Shown: piece by piece, positions 20,346-32,293 of the stretch | Position numbering within the stretch: position 1 is the first letter of the stretch | Layout: the number at the start of each line of letters is the position of its first letter | NCBI GenBank assembly: GCA_018806915.1 | Contig: JAGKQI010000091.1 | Location: 3,100,001 to 3,164,000 of the forward strand | DNA length: 64,000 nucleotides | Reading direction: 5' to 3' | DNA from: Phytophthora colocasiae | Taxonomy: Eukaryota > Oomycota > Peronosporomycetes > Peronosporales > Peronosporaceae | The notes under the pieces: generated by a model | Databases searched by the model: none | The model's input: only the letters and a program-made list of their open reading frames with translations | What the model was told of the DNA's origin: nothing | Made by a program: the position numbers and the translations under genes

Positions 20346-22509
20346 TGCCGACAGGAAGGAGGCGAGTCTGGCAACAGACTCGGAAGAAAAACCTCCCCCT
20401 CCTCCCCAGGTCCCTTCGAGGTCCCCCGCGGTTCTGAACCCGCGTTCGGAACCGCTGGGTGGGGATTCGACAGCGAAAGCTGTTGGATCTTCATCCACCA
20501 CCACCACCACCACCGCGCAGCCCTCAGGTGGTAAAACGTCGAAGAAGAAGACGAAGACTGCGCGGAAGAAGCTGAAGGCACCAGGATCTGATGTCGACGA
20601 GAAGCCGGTAGTGAAATCAGAGTGGTCGTCGGCCCAGCTGGAAGCTTCGTATCGCCGGATCGCGCTCGAGGCCTTCCTCCGGGAAGACCCTGTGATGAGG
20701 ATCCTACAACCCCAGTTGCTTGGATCCCTCACCGGCCCGATCACGGCACCGGCTCAGTCTACGAACAGTTTGGACTGCGCTTTGGATCTCCTACGCCTGC
20801 TCGAGGAAGCGGGTTTTGCTGCGGGTGCTTTCGACGGAGATACCCTCTTCCGCTTGGATCACGACCGGATCCGTATCGCAGCGGCCTCGCTCTTCAGCCG
20901 ACTGAAGCCCCTCGTCGGTGAGCGACGAGTGATCCGAGATCCGATGTCCAAGCTAGCGCAGTCCCCAGAGTACCAGACAGGATCCTCGCGATACGCCTCA
21001 GCGGAGTCCGAAGCAGGATCCGACAGCTCGTCGGAACCCCGACGTATGGCGCTCGGTCCCACATGTGCTGCCATGCTGACATCCCGTATGTCGACTGACA
21101 TCCTGGATGCCAAGCCGACTCGATCGCTGGACATCCCGGCGCCGGATCGACCCCGTGACGTGGACCAGCCGCATACATCCACCAAGGGACTGCAAGCATA
21201 CTTCCAATCAGCCATGGACAAGTTCTTGAAGGAGCGACAGATGACTACGGTCCCAAGAGCCACGACGCGCGCTTCGGATCCTGTATACCGGGACGTCGAG
21301 ATGGAGTCAGTAGGATCACACCCCGAGAACTGGGAGTATGACCCTGGCGACCTTGACGGATTAGCTCCCCGGCGTACGGCGACGACGACCGCTGCACCCG
21401 TTACGGCAGGATCCAGCACGATTTAACGGATCCGGATCTCTGCAATATCGGATCTGAAGGAGTTCACGGGCAAGGATCACGACGAGGAACGAGCAAGATC
21501 ATGGATTAGTAAAGTCAAGTCAGCCTTCACGAGAGATCAAGCATCGGACGAAGAAAAGTGCCTTACCTTTGGAGATCTTCTCACTGGTCCAGCGCGAAAC
21601 TGGTACAGACAACTCAGCCGATCCACAAGGCTGAAGTGGAGTGATCTGCTGAAGGCCTTCCAGACGCAGTACTATGGCCTCGGAGTCTCGGTGGCGTGGC
21701 AATACTACCACGCTCGCAAGAGATCCGATGAGTCGCCATTGGAATACTTGTACCGCTTGAACGTAGCAGGTCTCCGTGCGAGAGTGATGGTCAAGGATGG
21801 AGACGCCAAAGCCCGCCGCGAGCACGTCGAGCAATTCATCGAGACGCTTGGGGATGCGGATCTGGCAGACCAACTGACATTACTTCGGCTGGCGGACGCG
21901 GATCAACTTGAAGACGTACTGCGGGCCCGAGATCGCGCGAGATCCAAACAGAAGAAGCCGTCGTCAGGATCCAGCAAGTTCCGGCCGAAGACCACGACGG
22001 CCCCGCCGCCAACCGGTCCGACGCGTGCGATCCGCTCCATGCAAGTGGTAGAATCGGAGGGATCCGACTCCGAGGACTCCGGATCCGACGGTGAGCTTCG
22101 CAGAGCATACGTAGCAGCCTCGAGTGAGCGACCGATTGCCTCGACGACAGTCGGATCAACAGAGACCAAGACGGGAACTTCGGATCCTAAGAAGGGTCCG
22201 GATCCAACCCAAGCCAGCTCGGATCCAACGCCACAAGATCGTCGACCACGTTTCTCCAACGAAGGACAGCGCTGCTCGCACTGCGGATCCAGGAAACATT
22301 CGGATCTTGGCTGCTGGAAGCGTCTCACCTGCCAGAAGTGCGGCAAGAGGGGTCATCCGTCGGATCGCTGCTTCTTCGTATGTCGCGGCTGCGGAGAACT
22401 TCACGATCACGGCAAGTGCCAGATGGAGGAGTTCTACAACCTCATCCGACAGTGGTTCGATCCAATTAAGCACATGCTTCCAGAAGCTGCCGAGAAGATG
22501 TTAAACTAG
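20346..22509 (+). pseudogene. Gag of element B, resuming after the A insertion
   Basis: The frame is open from the A insertion to TAA at 21424, then in the same frame from RIRISAISDLKEF to the gag stop at 22507. The C gag reads IQRVRIS where B reads I-stop-RIRIS, so TAA looks like a mutated Gln codon. The N-terminal third is rich in Pro, Ser and Lys. The middle, from about 21440, is the capsid-like region (LLTGPARNWYRQLSRS, YYGLGVSVAWQYYHARK). The end has two zinc knuckles, CSHCGSRKHSDLGC and CQKCGKRGHPSDRC, and a third motif CRGCGELHDHGKC. The true start codon is unclear: across the A insertion the frame reads back into the leader to a stop, without an ATG. Confidence 0.85.
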
Positions 22510-22547
22510 AACGCTCGCCGGGTTTGAATCCGGTACGAGACGAGCGT
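22500..22547 (+). promoter_or_regulatory. Gag-pol -1 frameshift signal of element B
   Basis: GTTAAAC (22500-22506) runs into the gag stop TAG (22507-22509). ACGCTCG (22511-22517) pairs with CGAGCGT (22541-22547), enclosing a CCGG/CCGG hairpin with an 8-nt loop and leaving a 7-nt linker TACGAGA on the 3' side. TTGAA in the loop can pair with TTCAA (22547-22551), which would make a pseudoknot. The -1 frame is open through the signal and reads KLERSPGLNPVRDERS, close to the C protein over the same stretch. Confidence 0.85.
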
Positions 22548-25500
22548 TCAACGTCTTACATCTATGCATATGTGAACAAGAAGGCCATGGATCAAGTTAG
22601 CAACAAGCGGACGGATCTATTGGATAATACATGTGAACTTCATGGGAAACGTACGGCTAGAGTTGCAAGCTTCCGCTCTACAGACGATGAATACCAGAGA
22701 TCCGAGATCGCCATGTCCTTGGATCTCATGCCTGGAGAGTCACGCGGGTACTGGAAGTACCATGTCCCCGGCAAACACTTCAAGCAGGCCAAGGCAACGT
22801 GCAAGATCAACAATGCCAAGTCCACCGTGCTTCTTGACTCGGGATCCGAGGTGTCGATCATCGATGCCGCCTTTGCTCGTAAGGTTGGATCCCAGATTGA
22901 CACTAGTCAAACACAAGAATGCCTCGGAATTGGTGAGCAGCTGTACATTGCAGCAGGCAAAACAAGGATCAAGGTTACCTTGGCTGGATACTTGGTGTAT
23001 TTCTGCGACGTCTGGGTCGGCGAGGATCTTCCACCCGACTGCGACGCGATCCTCGGCATGGACTTCATGGCACCGGCCGGGATCCGACTCAACCTGGGTG
23101 ACGGATCCGTGTGCTTGCACGACGAGATCCGTGTGCGACTCCATGGACGACGGCAGATCTTCAGCGGCCGGGCTCGCCCGCTACTCCTCCAAGAAGGAAT
23201 ACGGCTGGAACCCGGCGAGATCTTCAAGCATCCGGATCGGATCCATCTCAAGGAGTACGAGAAGCTGTGGCTACGCAGAGGCAAGCAATGGGTACCAACG
23301 TTAGCACAAGGTCCAGGCAAGGGCAAGATCCGCTATCTACAACTTACCAATGTCGGTGAGAAAGCGGTCTCCCTCAACCACAACGAGGAGATCGGCGTGT
23401 GGCTGGCCGGGGATCACGTTCCTCGCACCCCGGGCTTCATTTCCGTCGGATCCCGGCGCTACAACGAGTGGCAGAACCTTGCCATGAGCGCCACGACGGA
23501 GATCCCGCCGCCACCGCGTCCGAAGGAGCCTTGGGAGCTTGAGCCGGCGGTGGATCGGCCGAAGTACGCAGAGCCGAGAGGGATCCCGGAGTGCCCCGTC
23601 CACACCGCTGTCGTGTTACGCTGCCCCGGCTCGCCACCTACGTCGGACTGGATCCTTGAAGGAACGGTCGACTGGCGAGACAGGATCCAGTCCGACGGAT
23701 CCGATCCGACGACGTCTAAGCTCCAAGCGCACCGCCGTGTCCAATTTGGACCAGAGGCCGCAAAGGATGCTGCGCCAGGCTCATCGGATCGAGGGGCGTC
23801 CTCACATGCCCGGATCCGAGATCCACAGGCTCAAGGATCCTCCGGATCCTCTTCAGCCTGTCTGATTGAAGATCCGGCAACGTGTACTGTCTCTGGACAG
23901 AGACTGGACGCCACCGTTGAGGATCGGCAGCATGTCCATGCGACGGACGACGACCATCACTCCGACAAATCAGTCGGAGATGACGTTTTGAGGCGCCCTG
24001 GAGCGAATATGTATGCCCCGCCGCCGAGGTTGGTATGGGCATGCAGCGCGAGGCGAGGCGCGTCTAACGAGCCATCGCATGCCTCAAACGGAGCCCTAGA
24101 AGCCGAAGGGCCCATGTCGACGCGCCTCCTTGAAGATCCGGAGGTCTGCCCTGTCTCTGCGCAGAGCCGGGACAATGAGCTCGAAGGGTCGCCCCGTAAT
24201 CATGAGACAGATGACCATCACTCAGATGGCACAGTCGGATCCAAGTTTTCGGAGTGCCCTGAAGCTCACAGGAATGCCCCGGAGCTCGAAGAGCGCTCAT
24301 AATACGCGCCTGCTCAAGACCTTTCCAATGAGGTACCCCACGTCCCCCACCGACGCCTACAAGCAAAGTCGGATCCCAACCTGACACAGCTTGAAGATCG
24401 GTGTCGCGTATGCGACAGGGGTCAAGGACGGGGCAGGCCTGAACGGTCGTCTGATTCCGCAGTTAGTGGGTATCTGAGCTCCTCATATTCACACGAATAC
24501 GAGCGAGCGGCGGGGGCGACCAGCAGGAAGGGTGCCGCCGATTGCAAGGCACCCAGGGCAATCTACGCGTGTACCAAGGTTGCTACGGATGCGCCTCCGC
24601 AAGACGAAGATGATGGTGCACGCCAAGGCAAGATTGAAGACTCAGGGGCGCCAGGGGATCCGGATCAAGGCGCGACGGCACAAGAAGAGCTGGACCAAAA
24701 AACGGCGACGTACGTGGACGCGGCGAAGACCCCAGAAGACGATCCGAGAACTGGACGTGGTGCGCCGAAGGGTGATCCTGCTGTTGGATCCAGTTTGGAA
24801 GCGGGGAGCGAAGTCGGAAGACCTGCCGAGGGAGGTGCCGCTCGTGGACCGGATCCGACCACAAGAAGGCTGGATCCTGGTAGCCATATAACAGCCAGTG
24901 GTCCGCCCAGAGTGGAGACAAGTGAAGATCCGTCATCGGCGTCAGGACATGGAGATCACAAGTTCGCCTCCGACAAGGATCTCGTGGTTGGATCCCGACA
25001 GGATCTCGTGGTTGGATCCCGACAGGATCTCGTGGTTGGATCCCGACCGGATCTCGTGGCTGAGTCCCAGCCGGATCTCGAGGTTGGTGCCCGGCCGGAT
25101 CCTGGATCCGCTACCCAGTCAGAACATGCCGTCAGGGTAGCGGATCCCGTTGCTGAGACTCGACCGGATCCCAGTGACGCGGAAGATCACGTCGACGATG
25201 GAGTGTTTGTCCACGAGAATGGCAGATCCTACGCGGAGGATCTTGAGAAGGAACTGGCGGTGCTGCCAGAGGTTGTGACGGCGACGGTCAAAGTGAAGAT
25301 CGAGGATCTCCAAGTGGGGGATCCAGCCTACAACACGCCTGAGGAGATCCGACGACTGGCGAATGTGATCTGGAAGTACAAGCACCTGCTGATCGGAAAG
25401 GGCAACGCCTTGCCCCCGCCTGCTGTAGGCGCGATCTGTGACATTGATGTGGGAGACGCAAAGCCAATTGCCCAGCGAGTACGTAACGTGGCGTTGCAAT

Positions 25501-28500
25501 ATCGTGAGAAACTCTCGGATCTGATCAAAGGGCTGTTGCAAGCGAAGATCATCCAAGTCTCTACGCCACCATGGGCTTCGCCAATTGTCGTGATCATCAA
25601 GAAGAATGGCGTTGACATCAGGCTCTGCATCGACTACAGGTTGGTGAATAGCCTGACGAGGTTGATGGTATATCCTATGCCTCTCATCAACGATCTACTG
25701 GAGGATCTCGACGCCGTGTTATGGTGCTGTTCTCTCGACATGGCCAGTGGTTTTTGGGTTGTCTCCATGACGGATCGCGCAAGAGCCATCTCGGCATTTA
25801 TCACCCCGTTCGGATTGTTTGAGTGGAACCGGATGCCGTTTGGTCTCAAGAATGCCCCGCAGATCTACCAGCGTTTGTTGGACAACGCCCTCTATGGGTT
25901 CCTACGGATCCCGGATCCGGATCCGCGTTGGATCTCTTCCGAGATGGGATCCCGGAGACGAACGGTGAACAGTCTGTACTTGGACGAAGATCGTACATCG
26001 ACGACATCTTAGTGACCGCCGGATCCTGGGATCACCTGTGTGAGCGAGTGCATTTACTGCTGGAAGCCTGTAACAAGTGGAACCTGTCGATTAGCGTGGC
26101 CAAGAGTTTCTGGGGTCTGAAGAAAGTCGATTACCTGGGACACCGCGTGTCTAGCGAAGGACTAGAGGCACATCCGAAGGACCGAGAAGCGCTGGTGGAT
26201 CTTGCGTTCCCGAGATCGCTGCGCGCTATGCAATCTTTCCTGGGTAGCCTAAACTACTACGCTCGATTCATCGAGGACATGGCGGTCTACGCGTCGGTAC
26301 TCTACGAACTGAGGGAGGTCGACTTCGCGGAGTTAAGGTCCAGCCGCAAGATCCTGCAGCCAACCGACTCTGTGATCAAAGATCCCGAGGATCCGTCGAG
26401 CCCGGGAGACCCAGATGAGAAGTGGATCCGTGCTTCAGCCGCTTTCGAGGCCCTGAAGAGGAGGATCGCTATGACTCCTACGCTTCGGCATTTCGATCCC
26501 GACAAGCAACCGGTGGTGATTGTCTACGCCAGTGAATGGGCCATTTCAGCTTCCCTGACGCAGGATCACGATGGAATCTACATGCCGGTGATGTTCGTTA
26601 GCAGATCCCTGAAACCGAACGGAGTGAACTATGGGATCGTAGAGAAGGAGGTGCTGGCCTTGATCTCGGATATTCCATGTTGGTTGGACGACGGATTCGG
26701 GTCCTAATCAGGCACTCTACCCTCCGGTGGTTGTTCCGTTCTACCGGATTACAAGGAAGGTTGGGCCAATGGGCAGCGCTGTTATCGCCTTGGGCCTTGG
26801 AGATCACGAAGTGTACGAAAGGGGAGGACGAGATCCTCGGATCCCTCGCCGCAAGTATCACCCCGAGATCCGAGGTGGATCAAGCTCTAGTGAACATCGC
26901 CCCGAGGAAAGAGCCACGCCGGGTGATCCAGATGCCAGTCCCGACCGTAGGACCGGAGGAAGAGTTGTGGGTGGTTAGTTTCGACGGATCCGCCAGGGTG
27001 AAACGTGGCGGAGGATCCTTCAGCGCGATCGTCTGGAAGTTACCTGAATGGAGGGTGATTAAGGCAGCATCTCGATACGCAGAGAACCTGACAATCAACG
27101 AAGCGGAGTACAACGGACTTCTATTATGTTTCGAGTTACTCGAGGATCTGGCTAAGGGGCGACTTGTTATCTGCGGAGATTCGAATCTGGTGATCCGCCA
27201 GATGCGCGGCGAGATCGACTGTAAAGCGCCGGCCCTGACGTTACTGAGACAGAAGGCGCTAATGCGGCTTCGGGAATGGCCGGATCACGACCTGCTACAT
27301 GTGAAACGAGCGTGGAACGCAAGCGCTGACAGCTTGGCCAGTGCAGCATTGCAACGAGAGAGCGGGACTACAATCGACCAAGGGGCGGATCGCGAGGATC
27401 TCGTCACTTTGAATCGGTTGGATGAGATTCTGACATCGGGATCCGAGGATCCGACACCACGGATCAGTGCAGTTGCTACTCGAAGACAAGCTAGAGAGGG
27501 GCGACCCCGAGTACTCGACGAGGAGTCCGTGCTACGGTTGAGGATTGACCGGATCCGACAAGCCCAGGACGAAGAAGCATGGATCTTCAACCTGAAGTCG
27601 TTCCTGTGGGGACAGCTGACGGATCTGACTGCGGCTGATTCCAAGACGTGCCGCCTGCTGGCAGACAACTTCGAGTTGGACGAGGATGAGCTGTTGTTCT
27701 ATTGCGCACCTTCACGAAGGGCCGAAGCCGTTTGAGATGGATTGCTACGACTGGTTATACCTGAGACGCTTCAGGCCGACTTGTTGTACCACTATCACCA
27801 CAGTCTAGAAGGAGAACATCAAGGGATCGGCCGTACGTACCAGAGGACTTCTACTGGAGAGGACTTTTCAAATATGTACAGCGGTTTGTGGGAGAATGCA
27901 TGGACAGCGAGACAGGCAAGGGGCGACCCACCATTCGTGGTGTATCGCCAGGCAACATTCAAGCCACCTACCCGTTCCAAGTGATCGCCATGGATCACAT
28001 ACCCTCGCTACCACGATCCGAGAAAGGGAACACTGAACTCTTGGTATGGGTGGATCTCTTCACTGGTTATGTGATCGTCAATGCGAATAACTCGCGAACG
28101 GCCCAGGCCATGGCGGAGTCCTATGAGATCTGTGTGTTTCGTCGTTTCGGCGCCAGCCAGGTGATCCGTCACGACCGAGAACCTGGGTTCATGTCGGATT
28201 TTTTTCGCGCATTCAACCGGATCCTAGGCCAGCGCCAGAGAGCTACTATGGCTTATCGACCGCAGTCAAATGGCACGGCCGAGCGGATGGTGCAGACAAT
28301 TACCCGAGCGATCAAGATGTACGTCCAGGATCCTGACCAGCGCGATTGGGACGAGTATGCCGAACGCTTGACCTTCGCCTTGAACACCGCGCAAGACCGA
28401 ACTAGGGGCGACACGCCGTTCTACCTCGCCCATGGCTGGGATCCCAAGACAACTCTGGAGGCAACGCTATCCGTAGGAAGTACCGGACGCCGAGATACCG

Positions 28501-29150
28501 ATCCACGACGCTGGAGGTATAAGATCCAGCGACACTACCAACTGGCCAGGGCGGGGGTGAATGACCGCTTGAAGCAGGCGATCTCGGATCGTGCCGACCG
28601 GCAGAACGAGACGGCGACTCAACACTCTATCGAGGCCGGATCCCAAGTGTGGCTGTTCTTAGACAGAGTTAAGGAGGGATATGCCAAGAAACTGGCCCAC
28701 CTGTGGCATGGACCGTTCCGTGTGGCGGAGATGACGAATGAGTACGCAGCCCGCTTGGAGATCGTTGGTACAGACTACCACTTGTTTCCGGTGGTGCACA
28801 TTTCCAAGTTGAAGCCAGTCAGGACATTCCCAGACCGACCGAAGATCCAGTTGACGGTGGACGAAGCAGATCGCTTAGACTTCGACGATGTTTTGTTACC
28901 GGAGGACAGCTGGGATCGTGATCTGGAAGACGACGAGTTCGAAGTCGAGCGGATCGCGGACGTCCGGACAGGACGACCCACTCGGTATGGCCGGATCCGA
29001 CGAGAATTCCAAGTTTTCTGGAAGGGGTATGAGGACCCTACCTGGGTGGATGAAGCAGACCTGAACTGCGGTGCGTTACTGCATGAGTTCCTCCAAGAAC
29101 GGAGCAAAAAGAACCGATTCCAAGCGATGCAATCACATGAGGAGGAGTAG
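22506..29150 (+). pseudogene. Pol of element B, broken
   Basis: Domain order is as in A: protease with LLDSGSEVS at about 22830; a long variable linker with a TAA at 24300 in an otherwise open frame; RT with LCIDYRLVNS, LDMASGFWVVSM and YIDD at 25994, the frame moving between about 25905 and 25960; a first RNase H with VYAS in place of TDAS; a frameshift near 26670 where about 13 bases are missing compared with C; a second RNase H with SFDGSAR (about 26979), NEAEYNGL, ICGDSNLV and NASADSL; TGA at 27733; a frameshift in the integrase zinc region near 27850; integrase core with AMDHIPSLP, RHDREPGF and GTAERMVQ; and a chromodomain with FQVFWKGYEDPTWVDEADL at about 29010. GGATCC falls in all three codon phases. 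Confidence 0.92.
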
Positions 29151-29319
29151 CCGAGGTGGTGGATCTTTTATTGGCGAGGGCGCTCGCCAATGTGGAAGAA
29201 GAAGACTGGCAGCCTACTGCGAGTGGACGCACTGTGTATTTACATTTGAAGAAAAGAAGGGTGACCTCTGAGTTGGGATCGGATGCCAGCTAGGTCGATG
29301 CCCGATCACTTACTCAGAC

Positions 29320-29795
29320 CTCAGACGGGATCCTCGGATCTCCGAGTTGGATCCTTGGGTTCTGAAGGCGGATCCTCGGGTTTTGAAGTTGGATCCGTGG
29401 GTCCTAAGGCGGGATCCTTGGATCCCCGAGTCGGATCCTTGGGTTCTGAAGGCGGATCCGCGGGTTTTGAAGTTGGATCCGTGGGTCCTAAGGCGGGATC
29501 TTTGGATCCCCGAGTCAGATCCTTGGGTTCTGAAGGCGGATCCGCGGGTTTTGAAGTTGGATCCGTGGGTCCTAAGGCGGGATCTTTGGATCCCCGAGTC
29601 GGATCCTTGGGTTCTGAAGGCGGATCCGCGGGTTTTGAAGTTGGATCCGTGGGCCCTAAGGCGGGATCTTTGGATCCCCGAGTCGGATCTTTGGGTTCTG
29701 AAGGCGGATCCGCGGGTTTTGAAGTTGGATCCTCGGATCTCCGGGCTGGATCCTTGGGTTCTGAAGTCGGATCCTCGGGTTTTGAAGAAGAACAC
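29320..29795. repeat. 84-bp tandem array built of 21-bp GGATCC subunits
   Basis: Between pol and the 3' LTR lies an array of an 84-bp unit made of four 21-bp subunits. GGATCC recurs at 21-bp steps; I count about twenty in 460 bp, with a few positions changed to GGATCT. One frame gives a Gly-Ser heptad protein of 185 codons, but all other frames over the array are open as well, so I do not call a gene. Confidence 0.88.
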
Positions 29796-29914
29796 CGTGG
29801 TGTCCTGCGGACCGATCCATTTTCGCCGAAGTGGTGATTTGAAGAAGTGACGGATCGGACTGAGAATTTGTATGGGAACGACGTGATGCCGTCGTGCGGC
29901 AAGAACCTCGTCCC

Positions 29915-29923
29915 AGGGGCGAT
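29915..29923 (+). other. Polypurine tract of element B
   Basis: AGGGGCGA followed by T lies directly before the 3' LTR start. The same form, AGGGGCGGT, precedes the A 3' LTR. Confidence 0.75.
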
Positions 29924-31519
29924 TGTGGTGAAGTGGATTCAAATCAAACCGGATACGACGCAGAACGACCACGATGATGGGTGACGTGCGACAAGTGGTG
30001 CTGCGATAAGGACAGGACCCTGGAACTGGGTACCTACTCTAGGGTGGACCCTACGTTAGGACCCACTTGGCCTAGCTGACCTAAGTTCGGATCCCACAGT
30101 TCTAAGTGCGGATCCCCTGGTCCCAAGTGCGGATCCGGCAGTCTTAAGTGCGGATCCCCTGGTCCCAAGTGCGGATCCGGCAATCCTAAGTGCGGATCCG
30201 GCAGTCTTAAGTACGGATCCGGCCGTCTTAAGTGCGGATCCAGCCGTCTTAAGTACGGATCCTTCGAACCTAAGATCCCGAGATCCAGATCCAAGATCCC
30301 GAGATCCAGATGCCTGATCCCCGAGATCCAAGATCCTCGGATCCTGAGACCGGATCCCCAAGATCCAGAGATCCAGATCCAAGATCCTCGGATCCTGAAG
30401 TCGGATCCTCGGATCCTGAAGCTGGATCCTCTGATCCAAACTCGGATCCTCAAGATCCAAGACATCAACATGGTGGAGCAGTTGGAGGAGAGCCAGCATG
30501 ATCCAAGATAGAGATTTGCGATGGGAAAGATAGGGTACAGGATGAGAAACTGGATAACCATAAACCAGAGAGTCGAATTTACCTTCTAGTGCGCAAGTGG
30601 TTTTCTTCAGGACCTCAGACAAGGGAAGAGGATAGTGTATTGGCCTCCCCTTAGTCTTCCTGCAAGTTTCTTCGCACACCTAGCGGATCCCCGATTTGGC
30701 CGGCTTACCTTACGCTAGTGAAGACCCCGGATCCAACGGTGTTGATTGCTTAACCGTAGGATCCCTCGACCTCTCAACACCCTCAAGACCAACCGCTACA
30801 GGAGGCGGTAAGCAAGACAGTAAAGGAAAGGAAAAGGACCCCCACACAGGGATAGGAAAAAATTAATTGGCAAGGATTTTTAGGATATTATATCATTGCC
30901 GTTTTGAAAGCAGTGTTTCTGCTGACCCAGTTTTGTATGGCAAGATCTAGAGAGTGTGCAATACTGTATTGCAATCTCCGGAGCCCATGCAATCGGGCAC
31001 TGCACAAAGATACAGCAATTTCATATGCTTTGTTGCTTCAAGTATGGGCTTCAACATCCGTTTTGTATTGCGACTCACAACGCAATCGGAAATTGCAATA
31101 TTTGAGGTTAGTGCAGTTGGGAATTGGTACTGGACTCATGACCACAGTTTGGCATTTTGCAAGCAGTTTTTTGTCGGCGGAAAGACCAATTTATTTTTTC
31201 CTATCACCCACCAAGGCAACCCCGGATCCAAGGATCCACACGATCTTCGAGTCCAAGACTAAGATCCCCCCAACCAGGACCTGTGTGCAGGAATACCCAC
31301 GCAAGTCCAACCTCCCAAGTCCCCGCCAAGGACGTTCAAGCCTTCACGCCTGTGTACACTCTCCCGTTCCTAAGAGAGCAGATCCCGCCCACTGACGGGT
31401 ACACAAGGTGAGCCTCAGCAACACCACGGTTATCGGAGTACCCCCTCCGTTAGTCAGTGTCTGGGCGCCGTGTGTGAACGTTGGATCCCTGCTCATTCCA
31501 GCGGATCCACTACACCACA
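29924..31519 (+). repeat. 3' LTR of element B
   Basis: This copy is 1596 bp, of which about 357 bp (30848-31204) is a later small insertion. The 21-bp array has nine units (30082-30270) and the GATCC array is shorter than in the 5' LTR. It ends CACCACA at 31519, followed by the ATTG duplication and then C LTR sequence. Confidence 0.92.
30848..31204. mobile_element. Small MITE-like insertion in the B 3' LTR
   Basis: The 5' LTR lacks this segment, so the empty site is known (about 6225). The ends are inverted: ATAGGAAAAAATTAATTGG on the left and the complement of ATAGGAAAAAATAAATTGG on the right. CAC may be a 3-bp target duplication, but the ends are not exactly resolved. It is AT-rich, has no gene, and repeats TTGCAAT-like words inside. 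The DNA transposon family is unknown. Confidence 0.75.
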
Positions 31520-31523
31520 ATTG

Positions 31524-32040
31524 TCCGGGTCAGAAATCTCCTCTTGGGATGATCTCTGCATGGCCGCCTCCTTGGGTACTCCTTGAATCTCCTTCGGCTT
31601 AACACGGTGTGTAACGTCACTGATCTTGCGAAATTCCCGCTAATCTTTGGGTATTGGCCCTCTCTGCGGCACCTCATGGTCAGGTCATCGTCGATCCACA
31701 ATAGATCGCGCCGGCCCCGATCCGCCGCTGCCTTGATCCCCTTCTCGTACGATCTCAGGCAAGGCGTCTTCTTCTCCCCCGGTGCTGAGCCACTACGTGG
31801 GACTGTACAGCGGAGTTCTCTGATCGCTTAGTCTCACTCGACCAAGTCGTCATCCATCATCCACCTGCCCACTGGAGAGATCAAGACGATTACCGGCCTG
31901 GATCCATTCGTCAGCTGTCGTTCGCGCAATCTGGGGTCATCAATCGACATCTTGCTTCGCCAGAGACCCCTTTCGCTTGATCCGACTCTCTCTGGGCTCG
32001 ACGTTGCCTTTCTCGGATTTCTTATTCGCGCTTCACCACA
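31524..32040 (-). repeat. Left (3') LTR of element C, proximal segment
   Basis: This completes the interrupted LTR and matches about 43869-44353. It ends CTTCACCACA on the plus strand, which is the 5' end of the LTR in the direction of C. On its own it looks like the LTR of a plus-strand element, but the target duplications and the polypurine tract beyond it assign it to C. Confidence 0.88.
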
Positions 32041-32052
32041 TCCGTCCCCAGC
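32041..32052 (-). other. Polypurine tract of element C
   Basis: On the minus strand GCTGGGGACGGA lies directly before the 3' LTR start TGTGGTGAAG. It resembles the tracts of A and B and fixes the direction of C. Confidence 0.65.
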
Positions 32053-32293
32053 CTGCAAGCAAGTTGGCCCGTCTCGGTCCACTTCAGGTCTCATTCTCCA
32101 ATCTTTTGGCCAAGGCACAAGTTACCCCAGCAACACCTCGACCACCATCACCTGACTCCCTCCAGTCTTAATGAGTCAACAAAGAAGTGACCCTGGGAGC
32201 GACTACTTGCCAACACCCCCCCCTCCCGACTCCCCAAGATCTCCTGACGGTCCGCCATCTCCCTAATCTGGTATCTCGCGGCGTTCGTCAGGT

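Larger units (their letters stand above)
5038..31519 (+). mobile_element. Element B: Ty3/gypsy retrotransposon with element A nested inside
   Basis: B runs from TGTGGTGAAG (5038) to CACCACA (31519) with target duplication ATTG at 5034-5037 and 31520-31523. Parts: 5' LTR 5038-6538, primer-binding site 6540-6557, leader to 6705, element A (6706-20341), gag, frameshift signal, pol ending at 29150, a GGATCC tandem array (29320-29790), a polypurine tract just before 29924, and the 3' LTR 29924-31519. Without A it is about 12.8 kb. Pol has at least two stops and three frameshifts, so this copy is dead. The word GGATCC is extraordinarily frequent throughout. Confidence 0.92.

Noticed and set aside
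22511..22547. tRNA-like T-arm in the hairpin after B gag
   Set aside because: The loop GTTTGAAT is one base too long, there is no acceptor or anticodon arm, and A and C have different loops; a frameshift structure fits all three.
29283..29837. 185-codon Gly-Ser heptad protein after B pol
   Set aside because: Every frame over the array is open on both strands, there is no start context or homology, and the period is that of a DNA array.
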